In this document: positions 45,583 through 53,885 of the stretch, in pieces | Layout: each line of letters opens with the position of its first letter | How positions within the stretch are numbered: the stretch's first letter is position 1 | Source of the DNA: Flavobacterium crassostreae | GTDB taxonomy: Bacteria > Bacteroidota > Bacteroidia > Flavobacteriales > Flavobacteriaceae | Reading direction: 5' to 3' | Assembly: GCF_001831475.1 (NCBI RefSeq) | Contig: NZ_CP017688.1 | Coordinates: 2,356,001 to 2,420,000 of the forward strand | Length of the DNA stretch: 64,000 bases | Position numbers and translations under genes: made by a program | Notes under the pieces: model-generated | The model's input: the letters and a program-made list of their open reading frames with translations, nothing else | Database searches by the model: none | Told to the model about the DNA's origin: nothing

Positions 45583-46836
45583 ATGAAATTTATCCTTAGA
45601 GAAGCAACAATTATTGACACACAAAGTCCTTTTCATAACAAGACTGTAGATATTTTAATTGCAGATGGTTTTATAAAAAAAATAGGCCCCAAATTAGCCA
45701 AGCCCGAAAACTGTGATGAAATAAAACTAGAAAATCTCCATGTATCTACAGGTTGGTTTGATAGTAGTGTTTCGTTAGGAGAGCCTGGTTATGAGGAGCG
45801 CGAAACTATTGCAAACGGACTACAAGTTGCCGCCAAAAGTGGTTTCACAGCAATAGCATTGCAACCCAACAGCTTTCCGGTTATAGACAACCAATCCCAA
45901 ATTTTATTTGTCAAAAGCAAAGCCCGCCAAAGTGCTACCGAGTTGTTCCCTATAGGCGCTCTGACCAAAGAGAGCAAAGGAGAAGATATGGCCGAATTAT
46001 TTGACATGAAAAATGCAGGTGCAATAGCCTTTGGAGACTATAATAAAAGCATCGCTAATGCCAATTTGTTAAAAATAGCCTTGCAGTATGTACACGATTT
46101 TGATGGATTAGTGATTGCCTACTCACAAGATGAAAAAATAAAAGGAAATGGGGTTGCAAATGAAGGCATTGTTTCTACCCGATTAGGCCTCAAAGGAATT
46201 CCAAATCTAGCCGAAGAATTGCAAATAGCCCGCAACCTATTTTTACTAGAATACACCGGTGGAAAATTGCATATTCCGACCATCTCTACAGCCAAATCCG
46301 TACAACTCCTACGCGAAGCCAAAGCCAAAGGATTAGCAGTGAGTTGTAGCGTAAGCGTGCACCATCTTGTTATGACCGATGAAAAACTAGAAGAGTTTGA
46401 TACCCGTTACAAAGTTAGTCCTCCATTACGAAACGACACAGACAGAAAAGCATTACTTCAAGGAGTTCTTAATGGAACCATAGACATGATTACATCCGAT
46501 CATAACCCTATTGATATAGAATACAAAAAAATGGAATTTGATGCAGCCAAGAATGGTACTATAGGTCTCGAAAGCGCCTTTGGAGCCCTAATGAGCGTAT
46601 TGCCATTAGAGACCGTAATTGCCAAATTAACAGCAGGAAGAAATCTTTTTGGGATAGCCACTACGGTTATTGACGAAGGACAAAAAGCCAATTTAACGTT
46701 GTTTAATCCTGAAGGAGAAAAAATATTTACAAAAGATTCTATAGGGTCTAAATCCAAAAATTCCGCCTTTTTAGGAATGCCATTAAAAGGAAAGGCTTAC
46801 GGAATTATTAATCAAGAACAACTAATTTTAGTATAA
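45583..46836 (+). CDS. Dihydroorotase-like amidohydrolase, probably catalytically inactive
   Basis: 417 residues, colinear with the PyrC/allantoinase amidohydrolases, but the metal site is lost. The HxHxR motif after the first strand is replaced by S62-V-S64-L-G66 in TGWFDSSVSLGEPG; the CHVST histidine is replaced in LHIPTISTAKSV. Only part of the later motifs remain (VHHLVMTDE, MITSDHNPID, where the Asp is kept). The fold and the SDHNP loop support family membership. It may act as a non-catalytic partner of aspartate transcarbamoylase, as PyrC-prime does in Pseudomonas, or bind another ligand. The active PyrC must lie elsewhere. Confidence 0.85.
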   Translation: MKFILREATIIDTQSPFHNKTVDILIADGFIKKIGPKLAKPENCDEIKLENLHVSTGWFDSSVSLGEPGYEERETIANGLQVAAKSGFTAIALQPNSFPVIDNQSQILFVKSKARQSATELFPIGALTKESKGEDMAELFDMKNAGAIAFGDYNKSIANANLLKIALQYVHDFDGLVIAYSQDEKIKGNGVANEGIVSTRLGLKGIPNLAEELQIARNLFLLEYTGGKLHIPTISTAKSVQLLREAKAKGLAVSCSVSVHHLVMTDEKLEEFDTRYKVSPPLRNDTDRKALLQGVLNGTIDMITSDHNPIDIEYKKMEFDAAKNGTIGLESAFGALMSVLPLETVIAKLTAGRNLFGIATTVIDEGQKANLTLFNPEGEKIFTKDSIGSKSKNSAFLGMPLKGKAYGIINQEQLILV

Positions 46837-46839
46837 AAC

Positions 46840-47169
46840 ATGGACAAAAACACCATTGATAACGGAAGAACAGCAGCAATAACAAGTTATATATTAGGCA
46901 TTGGCGTTTTTATTGCAATGTCCATGAATGCCGACTCCAAAAACAGTTTTGCTTCTTTTCATATTCGTCAAGGATTAGGATTAACATTGACTTTTTTTTC
47001 GCTAGGATTACTTATTAGTAATTTTGACAACATTATGATTGCAATCCCCATGTGGATTTTTATTTCTATTTTATGGTCTTACGGAATTTTTAGTGCCATA
47101 AAAGGAGAAACCAAACCAATGCCGTTGTTAGGCAATTTATATCAAAAATGGTTTCAAAGCATCTCTTAA
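46840..47169 (+). CDS. Tic20/DUF4870-like membrane protein
   Basis: 109 residues with three hydrophobic segments (about 12-28, 45-62, 68-88). The pattern FHIRQGLGLTLTFFSLGL, an amphipathic His/Arg/Gln motif before the second helix, is that of DUF4870 and Tic20-like small membrane proteins. Function unknown. Starts 3 bp after the dihydroorotase-like stop and ends 13 bp before the esterase, so it belongs to that transcript. Confidence 0.7.
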   Translation: MDKNTIDNGRTAAITSYILGIGVFIAMSMNADSKNSFASFHIRQGLGLTLTFFSLGLLISNFDNIMIAIPMWIFISILWSYGIFSAIKGETKPMPLLGNLYQKWFQSIS

Positions 47170-47182
47170 AAACAAAAATAAA

Positions 47183-47827
47183 ATGAATTTATCTCTAGAA
47201 TACCTACTAAAAGAGCCCAAAATAAAAAAAGACAAAAACCCTCTACTACTTTTGTTACATGGTCATGGCAGCAACGAACAAGATTTATTTTCGTTTGCAT
47301 CCGAGCTACCCGACACCTACTATATTGTATCGGCTCGAGCACCTTATGACATGCAATTTGGTAGTTATACCTGGTACGCTATTGATTATGATGCGGATCA
47401 AAATAAATTTTCGAATGACGAACAAGCGAAAACATCTCGGGATCTAATTTTGCAATTTATTGAAGAATTAATTGCAAACTATTCTATAGACCCCAATCAA
47501 GTTGTGCTTACAGGGTTTAGTCAAGGAGCTATTTTGAGCTATGCAGTGGCGCTATCAAATCCTGAAAAAATAAGCAAAGTAGTGGCCTTAAGCGGCTATC
47601 TTAACCCCGAAATACTAAAAGAAAATTATTGCGATAATGATTTTTCTAAGCTAAAAATATTTCATTCCCACGGAACGGCAGACCAAGTAATCCCTATAGA
47701 GTGGGCCCGAAAAACAACGCCATTTTTGGCAAAATTAAACCTTGCAGCAACCTATAAAGAATATCCAATTGGCCATGGTGTTTCGCCTCAAAATTTTTAT
47801 GATTTTAGAAAATGGTTAGTAGACTAA
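47183..47827 (+). CDS. Carboxylesterase/phospholipase-like alpha/beta hydrolase
   Basis: 214 residues, an acyl-protein-thioesterase/YpfH-like hydrolase. Seen: LLLLHGHGSNEQDLF (oxyanion), nucleophile Ser in TGFSQGAILSYAVAL, Asp in SHGTADQVIPIEWA and His in YPIGHGVSPQNF. No signal peptide, so cytosolic. Likely the last gene of the group starting at 45583. Confidence 0.88.
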   Translation: MNLSLEYLLKEPKIKKDKNPLLLLLHGHGSNEQDLFSFASELPDTYYIVSARAPYDMQFGSYTWYAIDYDADQNKFSNDEQAKTSRDLILQFIEELIANYSIDPNQVVLTGFSQGAILSYAVALSNPEKISKVVALSGYLNPEILKENYCDNDFSKLKIFHSHGTADQVIPIEWARKTTPFLAKLNLAATYKEYPIGHGVSPQNFYDFRKWLVD

Positions 47828-47828
47828 A

Positions 47829-47858
47829 AAAAAGGTTCTTCAGAAGAAGAACCTTTTT
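47829..47858. terminator. Bidirectional intrinsic terminator
   Basis: 13-bp stem AAAAAGGTTCTTC/GAAGAACCTTTTT with an AGAA loop between convergent genes ending at 47827 and 47881. Confidence 0.88.
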
Positions 47859-47880
47859 AAGTTATATTTTTTAAGTTACC

Positions 47881-48381
47881 TTATTTTTGATACAATAAGG
47901 ATTGATTGACTTCAAATGAAATAGTTTGGTCCTCATTTACAAAATATTTTAAAAGTACTTCGCCCCAAAGAGAACCATCACTGAAGTCTGCAATAATCCA
48001 ACGATGGTTAAGGATCTTCACCTTATTGATTATAAACTTACTGACTCCTATTTGATCTTGTCCTGTATAGGGATTTCCTTTAGGATTTGCATTATAGTCT
48101 AACAATCTCTCGGTCACAAAGGGGATTAATTTTTGGTGTTGTATGATTTGAGAGCCATCTTCAGATTCAAAATAATTTTGAGCATTTTCGTTGTTTTCTA
48201 AAGTAAAATAAGACGCATCTACCAATTTTGATTCGGTTGTTTGTATTTTTTCTTTTAGTTTTTTGGTAACTCTTTGGTATCTATCTTGCTCAAAGGCTAC
48301 TTGTTTGCTATAAAATGTATACGTAAAAACGTTTAATAAAATTAAAATAATAAAAGCATAGAGTAAAAATGATTTTTTCAT
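47881..48381 (-). CDS. Small membrane-anchored protein of unknown function
   Basis: 166 residues. One N-terminal membrane helix (MKKSFLLYAFIILILLNVFTYTF), which may be uncleaved, followed by a basic helix (FEQDRYQRVTKKLKEKIQTTESKL) and a globular beta-rich domain with WIIADFSDGSLWGEVLLKYFV. It could anchor in the inner membrane facing the periplasm. I recognise no catalytic motif. It sits directly after the MBL-fold gene (8 bp), so they are probably cotranscribed. Confidence 0.68.
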   Translation of the reverse strand: MKKSFLLYAFIILILLNVFTYTFYSKQVAFEQDRYQRVTKKLKEKIQTTESKLVDASYFTLENNENAQNYFESEDGSQIIQHQKLIPFVTERLLDYNANPKGNPYTGQDQIGVSKFIINKVKILNHRWIIADFSDGSLWGEVLLKYFVNEDQTISFEVNQSLLYQK

Positions 48382-48389
48382 GGGGTAAA

Positions 48390-49154
48390 TTATAGGGTTA
48401 TTTCTAAATTATCATACGCCAAAAAAACATTTTCTGGCAATTTTTTTTGAATCTCTTCATGAAAACCTAACAAATGACTAATGTGCGTAAGATAGGCTTT
48501 TTGAGGTTGCACCAAAGCTATAAAATCTAAGGCTTCTTGCAAATTAAAATGCGTAGTATGTGGCGCCTCCCGCAAGGCGTTTATAACCAAAACTTGCACT
48601 CCTTGGAGTTTGTCTATTTCAGATTTTTCGATAGTTTTTACATCCGTTAAATATGCAAAAGCATCCAATCTATACCCAAACACCTGCAAATCACCGTGCA
48701 TAACATTGATCGGCACAATGGTTTTGCCTCCCAAGACCAATGGTTGGTTATTGCACACCGGAATTGCCAGCACCGATGGTGCTCCAGGATACCTGTTTTG
48801 GGTTTCAAAAACATAACCAAAACGTGTTTTAAGATTATCCAACACCCGTTGGTGGGCATAAATAGGCATTTCGCCTTGTTTAAAATTAAACGGCCTAATA
48901 TCGTCTAAACCGGCGGTATGGTCTGCGTGTTCGTGGGTAAAAAGAATACCATCTACGCTCTGGCATTGTGCCGCAAGCATTTGTTGTCTAAAATCTGGAC
49001 CACAATCTATAACATATGAACCAGTCTCCCAAGTGATCCAGATAGAAACACGGAGTCTTTTATCTTTAAAATCAACACTTTGACAAACCGGATGTGCACT
49101 ACCAATTACCGGAATGCCCTGTGAGGTGCCAGTACCTAAAAAATATACTTTCAA
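48390..49154 (-). CDS. MBL-fold hydrolase, PhnP-like
   Basis: 254 residues. Zinc motif FTHEHADHTAGLDDI (HxHxDH), then VMHGDLQVFGYRLD with a further His, and ITHISHLLGFHEE near the end. The N-terminus FLGTGTSQGIPVIG is the PhnP/lactamase-B cyclic-phosphodiesterase pattern, and the Cys in HPVCQS is near a possible structural zinc site. Probably a phosphodiesterase; substrate unknown. TATTTTTG -7 box at 49181-49174 is 20 nt upstream. Confidence 0.85.
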   Translation of the reverse strand: MKVYFLGTGTSQGIPVIGSAHPVCQSVDFKDKRLRVSIWITWETGSYVIDCGPDFRQQMLAAQCQSVDGILFTHEHADHTAGLDDIRPFNFKQGEMPIYAHQRVLDNLKTRFGYVFETQNRYPGAPSVLAIPVCNNQPLVLGGKTIVPINVMHGDLQVFGYRLDAFAYLTDVKTIEKSEIDKLQGVQVLVINALREAPHTTHFNLQEALDFIALVQPQKAYLTHISHLLGFHEEIQKKLPENVFLAYDNLEITL

Positions 49155-49251
49155 TGCGCTTTATTTTTTTTTACAAAAATAGGATTAATTCTCTTTCATT
49201 AGAAACCTATTTAATTAACTTTGTAACATATTAGCCCTATTTAAAATAAAA

Positions 49252-50712
49252 ATGGATACGCAAATAAAACTAAAAGGTGATAAAATCATCACGCAAATAC
49301 CCTCTATAAAAGACAAAGCACTACGTATAAATTTGAACGAAAATATATACGGAACTTTTGCCGAAATAGGTGCAGGACAAGAAACAGTAAGACATTTTTT
49401 TAGAGCTGGTGGCTCTTCGGGAACTATTGCAAAAGCCATGTCTGCCTACGACAAAGATTTTAGTGATGCCATTTATGGAGTAGAGCAAGACGGTAGGTAT
49501 GTAACCGAAAGTAGGCTTAAAAAAATGCTTGACTCTGAAGGAAAACTTATCGAAGAGCGTTTGAGCCGTGAAAAACATCCCAATAAAATGTTTTTTAGCT
49601 ATGCCAACACTATTGCTACTATTGATTTTGCTAAACAATTTAAAGGCCATGGTTGGGTAGGTATTCGGTATCAAATTGAGCCAGATGAAGATTATAACGA
49701 AATTATTCTTCATATTCGGTTTAAAGAGACCGATGCTAGATTACAACAAGAAACCCTTGGTGTTTTGGGAGTAAACTTGATCTATGGTGCTTTTTATAAA
49801 TACAATGACCCCAAGCGTTTGTTGCGTTATTTGTACGATCATTTAGACAAAGACCAATTAGAGATTGATACTATCAATTTTTCAGGGCCTCGTTTTGCTG
49901 AAGTAGACAACCGCTTGATGAGTTTACAATTAGTCAAAAATGGCATGACCGATGCAGTAATGTTTGACCCTAATGGCAAAAACATTCTTCCGGCGGCTAT
50001 CCTTTACAAAAAAAATATTCTTGCACTCAGAGGAAGCTTTCGTCCGGTTACTAAAGTAAACATGGACATGTATGAAAAATCCTTAGAAATGTTCATTGAA
50101 GAAAACAAGGTTGAAAAAGAAAATACCTTGGTAGTTTTTGAAATCACCCTCTCTAACCTAAGATCGGATGGCGAAATTGATGAGAGAGATTTTATGGATC
50201 GTGCCGAATTGCTTTGTTCTTTAGGCCAAACAGTGATGATTTCTAATTTTCAAGAATACTATAAAGTAGTAGAATATTTCTCTAATTATACTAAGGCCAG
50301 AATGGGATTGGCTATGGGGGTAAACAATTTAGTAGATATTTTTGACGAGAAATACTACCGTCATTTAAGTGGCGGAATATTGGAAGCTTTTGGAAAATTA
50401 TTCTATAGAGACATGAAGGTATTTTTATATCCAATGTCGGATGAAAATGGCCAGATTATTAACTCTAATAATTTAAAAGTACACCCACGAATGAAAGAAT
50501 TATATAAATTCTTCAAATTTAATGGCAAGGTGATCAACATTGACAATTATGATCCAGAAACATTAGAGGTTTTTTCTCGTGAGGTTTTAAAAATGATTAG
50601 CAACGGAAAACCAGGTTGGGAACCAATGCTACCTTCTGGTATTGCCGAAATCATCAAAGAACACAAACTATTTGGTTATAATCCAGACAAAATAGTCCAA
50701 CAATTAAATTAA
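49252..50712 (+). CDS. Conserved protein of unknown function, 486 residues
   Basis: I do not recognise a family with confidence. It is a soluble acidic protein without a signal peptide. It starts IKLKGDKIITQIPSIKDKALRINLNENIYGTFAEIGAGQETVRHFFRAGGSSGTIAKAMSAYDK, with two Gly-rich loops (AEIGAGQETV and RAGGSSGTIAK) that could bind a nucleotide or phosphate. A long domain follows with EDYNEIILHIRFKE and a C-terminal region rich in alternating strands. Promoter box TAACTTTG at 49216-49223. Apparently single. The long conserved reading frame shows it is real. Confidence 0.7.
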   Translation: MDTQIKLKGDKIITQIPSIKDKALRINLNENIYGTFAEIGAGQETVRHFFRAGGSSGTIAKAMSAYDKDFSDAIYGVEQDGRYVTESRLKKMLDSEGKLIEERLSREKHPNKMFFSYANTIATIDFAKQFKGHGWVGIRYQIEPDEDYNEIILHIRFKETDARLQQETLGVLGVNLIYGAFYKYNDPKRLLRYLYDHLDKDQLEIDTINFSGPRFAEVDNRLMSLQLVKNGMTDAVMFDPNGKNILPAAILYKKNILALRGSFRPVTKVNMDMYEKSLEMFIEENKVEKENTLVVFEITLSNLRSDGEIDERDFMDRAELLCSLGQTVMISNFQEYYKVVEYFSNYTKARMGLAMGVNNLVDIFDEKYYRHLSGGILEAFGKLFYRDMKVFLYPMSDENGQIINSNNLKVHPRMKELYKFFKFNGKVINIDNYDPETLEVFSREVLKMISNGKPGWEPMLPSGIAEIIKEHKLFGYNPDKIVQQLN

Positions 50713-50764
50713 TTATTTTATACAGACATTTTCAAAAAAACATTTTAATTCATTCTTCCCCTAA

Positions 50765-51736
50765 ATGAACTGTTACATTATTAGCTTTATTAGTATGTTA
50801 TTTCACTGCAACAACACAAGTGAAATAACAACTGCTAATAATGGTTTTTCACCAAAGAATACAACTCTAGTTTATGCCACAACACCTAAAACAGGCAACA
50901 TAACTAACGCATTATACTCTAATTATTTTGAGCCAAGGCAACTTGTTTTTGAAAAAAAAACAGATACACTAAAGCCTAAATCCTTAAAAATTACTGCTTC
51001 CGCAAAAAAAGAAACAACCACCCCAAATACAAAACCAACCAGCGGTACTAGTCCAGCAATGGTTGTTTACAAAATATTTTTTGATGGAAGGATTGAAAAA
51101 CACCTACCTAAGAGCATCAAAAAAGGCTACGAAAACAAATACCAATATGTGTATCTAGATAAATTTGGTCAGAAATATGTTTTGGGTATTTTTACTGTTT
51201 ATAAAACGCCTACTTATAGAGGAACCGAAGGATCGTTTGTAAACCTAATCAACTTAGAAGAAGTCCCAAAATATTTTAAAAAAAACCAGCTCCAGTATTT
51301 ATTTAAACTAGATTCTAAAAGATCGTTTGTAAACGAACAAACATTGGCTAGTTTTTTGGGTGCTATGCTGGAGGTTAATTATTTAGATATCGGTTGTAAC
51401 GGATTTAGCCATAGTGATGGCTCCTCAAGACCAAGTCGGAGTCATATTAATGGCAATAATGGGGATTTTAAATATCTCAGAACAGACAAAGAGGTGCAAT
51501 GCGGATCGGGAACTAGTCTAAATTTAATAAAGGAGCCCCAAGCTCTAGATTTTGTGAGACAAAACAAATGGAATAATGCGCTCTATAAATTTGGTTGGAA
51601 AAATTTTCTGGGCTGGTCGTATACCTCCAAAGGAAAAAGACGCTATTTAGACCACATTCCTAAAAATACAGCAAACCACTTTCATCATCTGCATGTGCAG
51701 GGTTATGAACCCAATTTTAAAGAAATAAGACCATGA
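50765..51736 (+). CDS. Putative MepA/LAS-type zinc endopeptidase
   Basis: 323 residues. The first 20 form a weak hydrophobic segment (YIISFISMLFHC). Residues about 30-100 are Thr/Lys-rich linker. The C-terminal domain has SRSHINGNNGDF, with H227 and D234 seven residues apart as in MepA (H113/D120), and HFHHLHVQG providing an HxH third ligand (H308/H310). This is the geometry of LAS (M15/M74) murein peptidases. A Trp-rich stretch (WNNALYKFGWKNFLGWSY) precedes the last motif. Overlaps the lipoprotein gene by 4 bp (ATGA). Likely a peptidoglycan hydrolase, but the assignment rests on motifs. Confidence 0.7.
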   Translation: MNCYIISFISMLFHCNNTSEITTANNGFSPKNTTLVYATTPKTGNITNALYSNYFEPRQLVFEKKTDTLKPKSLKITASAKKETTTPNTKPTSGTSPAMVVYKIFFDGRIEKHLPKSIKKGYENKYQYVYLDKFGQKYVLGIFTVYKTPTYRGTEGSFVNLINLEEVPKYFKKNQLQYLFKLDSKRSFVNEQTLASFLGAMLEVNYLDIGCNGFSHSDGSSRPSRSHINGNNGDFKYLRTDKEVQCGSGTSLNLIKEPQALDFVRQNKWNNALYKFGWKNFLGWSYTSKGKRRYLDHIPKNTANHFHHLHVQGYEPNFKEIRP

Positions 51737-52353
51737 AAAAAATACTATTTTTAGCGTTAATGGTAACTCTAATTTGTTGCAAAAAAGAGGTAGAAAGCGA
51801 AAACAAAAGCAACCAAAAGGAAATTGCTAAAAGCAAGGATACAACAAATATTAGCTCTAAAGATCTAAACCCGTATTTAAAACTAAACCCCGAGTTATTT
51901 GAATACGAAATAATCGGAATCCCTGAGATGCATCGGTTTACAGATGCCGAAATTTTGTTTCCGTTGAAAGAAAATGATTTTGATTATACCAAATCCAAAG
52001 ATTTTAATTATTACACTGCCAAAGAATTTGTAGTAGAGGGAAACCAATTAAAAATCATTATTTTTAATACGTATGGCGAGAATGATTCTAAAGTTTTGAA
52101 TGTACAATTAAACAGCTACCGTGCTAACCAATTAAAAGATGCTCTGCTACTGGATTGTAGGTTTACTTTTGAAACGGAATACTACCGAAATTTTAGCATT
52201 AAAAACGATCGTATTGAGATTACCAAAATTAGTGTAGAGTCTTTATTGTTTAATGAAGATGGGGATATTGTTGGTGAGAAAAAAACCAAGGATACTTTGT
52301 CTTCTGTTGTTAGATACAAACTGGACTCTAAGGGAATGTTTGTAACGCAATAA
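51733..52353 (+). CDS. Lipoprotein coupled to the MepA-like gene
   Basis: 206 residues with a lipoprotein signal MKKILFLALMVTLICC, Cys near residue 16. The rest is a charged linker and a beta-rich domain (FEYEIIGIPEMHRFTDAEILFPL, LKIIIFNTYGEND, FTFETEYYRNFSIKNDRIEITKISVES). No family is recognised. The start codon overlaps the stop of the upstream gene (ATGA), a sign of coupled expression; it may be a partner or an inhibitor of the hydrolase, but that is speculative. Confidence 0.75.
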   Translation: MKKILFLALMVTLICCKKEVESENKSNQKEIAKSKDTTNISSKDLNPYLKLNPELFEYEIIGIPEMHRFTDAEILFPLKENDFDYTKSKDFNYYTAKEFVVEGNQLKIIIFNTYGENDSKVLNVQLNSYRANQLKDALLLDCRFTFETEYYRNFSIKNDRIEITKISVESLLFNEDGDIVGEKKTKDTLSSVVRYKLDSKGMFVTQ

Positions 52354-52369
52354 GGTAATGGATTATAAA

Positions 52370-52400
52370 AAAATAAATAGGGGAATCCCCTATTTATTTT
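52370..52400. terminator. Bidirectional terminator overlapping the bcp stop
   Basis: 14-bp perfect stem AAAATAAATAGGGG/CCCCTATTTATTTT with a 3-nt loop between convergent genes; its edge overlaps the bcp stop codon (52394-52396). Confidence 0.75.
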
Positions 52401-52846
52401 AAAATTTGATCCGCATGGGCTTTGGTTTTTACTTTTTCAATAATGTCTTCGATGTAGCCTTTTTCGTCTATGATAAAGGTAGTTCTATGGATTCCGTCGT
52501 ACTCTTTGCCCATAAATTTTTTGGGTCCCCAGACACCAAAAGCTTCTATTACGGATTTGTCTTCGTCTGCTAGTAGCGCATACGGAAGGTTGTTTTTTTC
52601 TTTAAATTTGGCTTGTCTGGCTTGTGAATCTGCACTGACTCCTAATATGGCGTAGTTCTGGGCTTGAAAACGGGCTATGTTGTCTCTTAAATCACAGGCT
52701 TCGGCGGTGCAACCCGGTGTGCTGGCTTTTGGATAGAAAAACACTACTAGCTTTTTTCCGGTATAGTCTGCTAGTTTGTGGGGGTTTCCGTCTTGGTCTA
52801 CTGCCGAAAAGTTGGGTGCGGCATCTCCTTTTTTTAATAGTATCAT
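52394..52846 (-). CDS. bcp: Thiol peroxidase / bacterioferritin comigratory protein
   Basis: Atypical peroxiredoxin, about 150 residues from ATG 52846 (MILLKKGDAAPNF). Catalytic Cys in FFYPKASTPGCTAEACDLRDNIARF: peroxidatic C and resolving C four apart (PGCTAEAC). Reduces hydrogen peroxide and organic peroxides in the cytosol. An upstream ATG would add 35 residues, but that stretch (NTIKNSIKNTVKNS...) is a translation of a short direct repeat and repeat E, so it is not used. Confidence 0.94.
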   Translation of the reverse strand: MILLKKGDAAPNFSAVDQDGNPHKLADYTGKKLVVFFYPKASTPGCTAEACDLRDNIARFQAQNYAILGVSADSQARQAKFKEKNNLPYALLADEDKSVIEAFGVWGPKKFMGKEYDGIHRTTFIIDEKGYIEDIIEKVKTKAHADQILK

Positions 52847-52866
52847 GGTGTTGGTTTTTATTGGTT

Positions 52867-52902
52867 TGCTATTCTTTACAGTGTTTTTTATGCTATTCTT
52901 TA
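52867..52902. repeat. Short tandem direct repeat upstream of bcp
   Basis: TGCTATTCTTTA occurs at 52867-52878 and 52891-52902, period 24, with similar flanks. It lies in the bcp-nth intergenic region and adjoins repeat copy E. Confidence 0.5.
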
Positions 52903-52910
52903 TGGTGTTC

Positions 52911-53060
52911 TGCCCCAGATGGTAGTGAAAAGCCCGGACTGTAAAAAGCAATTTTTTCTGGGCTATAAAGAGCGACCAAAGGAAGCTCCTTTAGGGACCT
53001 TAGAAAAAAAGCTTTTTGAGGGAGGACTTGTAACGTACAGCTGGAAGAGGCACATCCTAA
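52911..53060 (+). repeat. Dispersed palindromic repeat, copy E (type I, expanded core)
   Basis: Left end TGCCCCAGATGGTAGTGAAAA and right end ACTTGTAACGTACAGCTGGAAGAGGCACATCCTAAA match copies B and C, but the core is about 100 bp and contains nested inverted repeats (AAAAAGCAATTTTTTCT with AGAAAAAAAGCTTTTT; AAAGGAAGCTCCTTT). It occupies most of the divergent bcp-nth region, so it may carry promoters or have pushed them aside. Confidence 0.65.
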
Positions 53061-53099
53061 AAAAATTATGCTATTTTTGTAGGATATAAATTTACAAAA

Positions 53100-53768
53100 A
53101 TGACCAAACAAGAGCGGGTAACATTTGTTATAAATACGTTAAAAGAATTGTATCCAACTATTCCGATTCCTTTGGATCATAAGGATCCGTTTACGTTGTT
53201 GGTTGCTGTGCTGCTTTCGGCCCAATGTACGGATGTGCGTGTGAATCAGATTACGCCTTTGTTGTTTGCTAGGGCGGATAATCCGTATGATATGGTAAAA
53301 ATGTCTGTGGAGGAAATTAGAGAAATTATTCGGCCTTGTGGGCTTTCGCCGATGAAGTCTAAGGGAATACATGGGTTGTCTCAGATTTTGATTGACAAAC
53401 ACCAAGGCCTGGTGCCGCAGAGTTTTGCGGATTTGGAAGAGCTGCCTGCCGTGGGTCATAAAACTGCTAGTGTGGTGATGTCGCAAGCTTTTGGAGTGCC
53501 GGCTTTTCCGGTGGATACGCACATACATAGGTTGCTGTACCGATGGAATTTGACTAATGGAAAAAATGTGGTACAGACAGAAAAGGATGCGAAACGCCTT
53601 TTTCCGGAAGCTATCTGGAATGATTTGCACTTGCAGATTATTTGGTATGGTAGAGAATATTCGCCAGCTAGGGGTTGGGATTTGGATAAGGATATTATTA
53701 CTAAAACTATTGGCAGAAAGCGTGTTTTGATGGATTATGACACCAAAAAGAAGTCTAAAAAGAAGTGA
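53100..53768 (+). CDS. nth: Endonuclease III homologue without the Fe-S cysteines
   Basis: 222 residues. The helix-hairpin-helix and catalytic lysine are in LPAVGHKTASVVM, and the catalytic Asp in FPVDTHIHRLLYRWN; the N-terminal LLSAQCTDVRVNQITP fits. E. coli Nth ends in a four-Cys [4Fe-4S] site, but this C-terminus (QIIWYGREYSPARGWDLDKDIITKTIGRKRVLM) has no cysteine at all; the only two Cys are at about 43 and 80. It should still excise oxidised pyrimidines. The basic tail (KKKSKKK) may help DNA binding. Confidence 0.92.
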   Translation: MTKQERVTFVINTLKELYPTIPIPLDHKDPFTLLVAVLLSAQCTDVRVNQITPLLFARADNPYDMVKMSVEEIREIIRPCGLSPMKSKGIHGLSQILIDKHQGLVPQSFADLEELPAVGHKTASVVMSQAFGVPAFPVDTHIHRLLYRWNLTNGKNVVQTEKDAKRLFPEAIWNDLHLQIIWYGREYSPARGWDLDKDIITKTIGRKRVLMDYDTKKKSKKK

Positions 53769-53885
53769 TTTTTGAACCTAAAGGACGTTGGAATGGTTGC
53801 TGGATTCGGTCTTAAATAATTGCTTACGAATTTATTGGCATAGTAATTGGATATTTAGTAAATACTAATTCTAAATTTTGTTATT

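Noticed and set aside
52847..52951. N-terminal extension of Bcp from an upstream ATG
   Set aside because: The extension is encoded by a short direct repeat and repeat E and does not match peroxiredoxin starts.
53139..53630. 163-residue minus-strand ORF
   Set aside because: Shadow of nth; no signature of its own.
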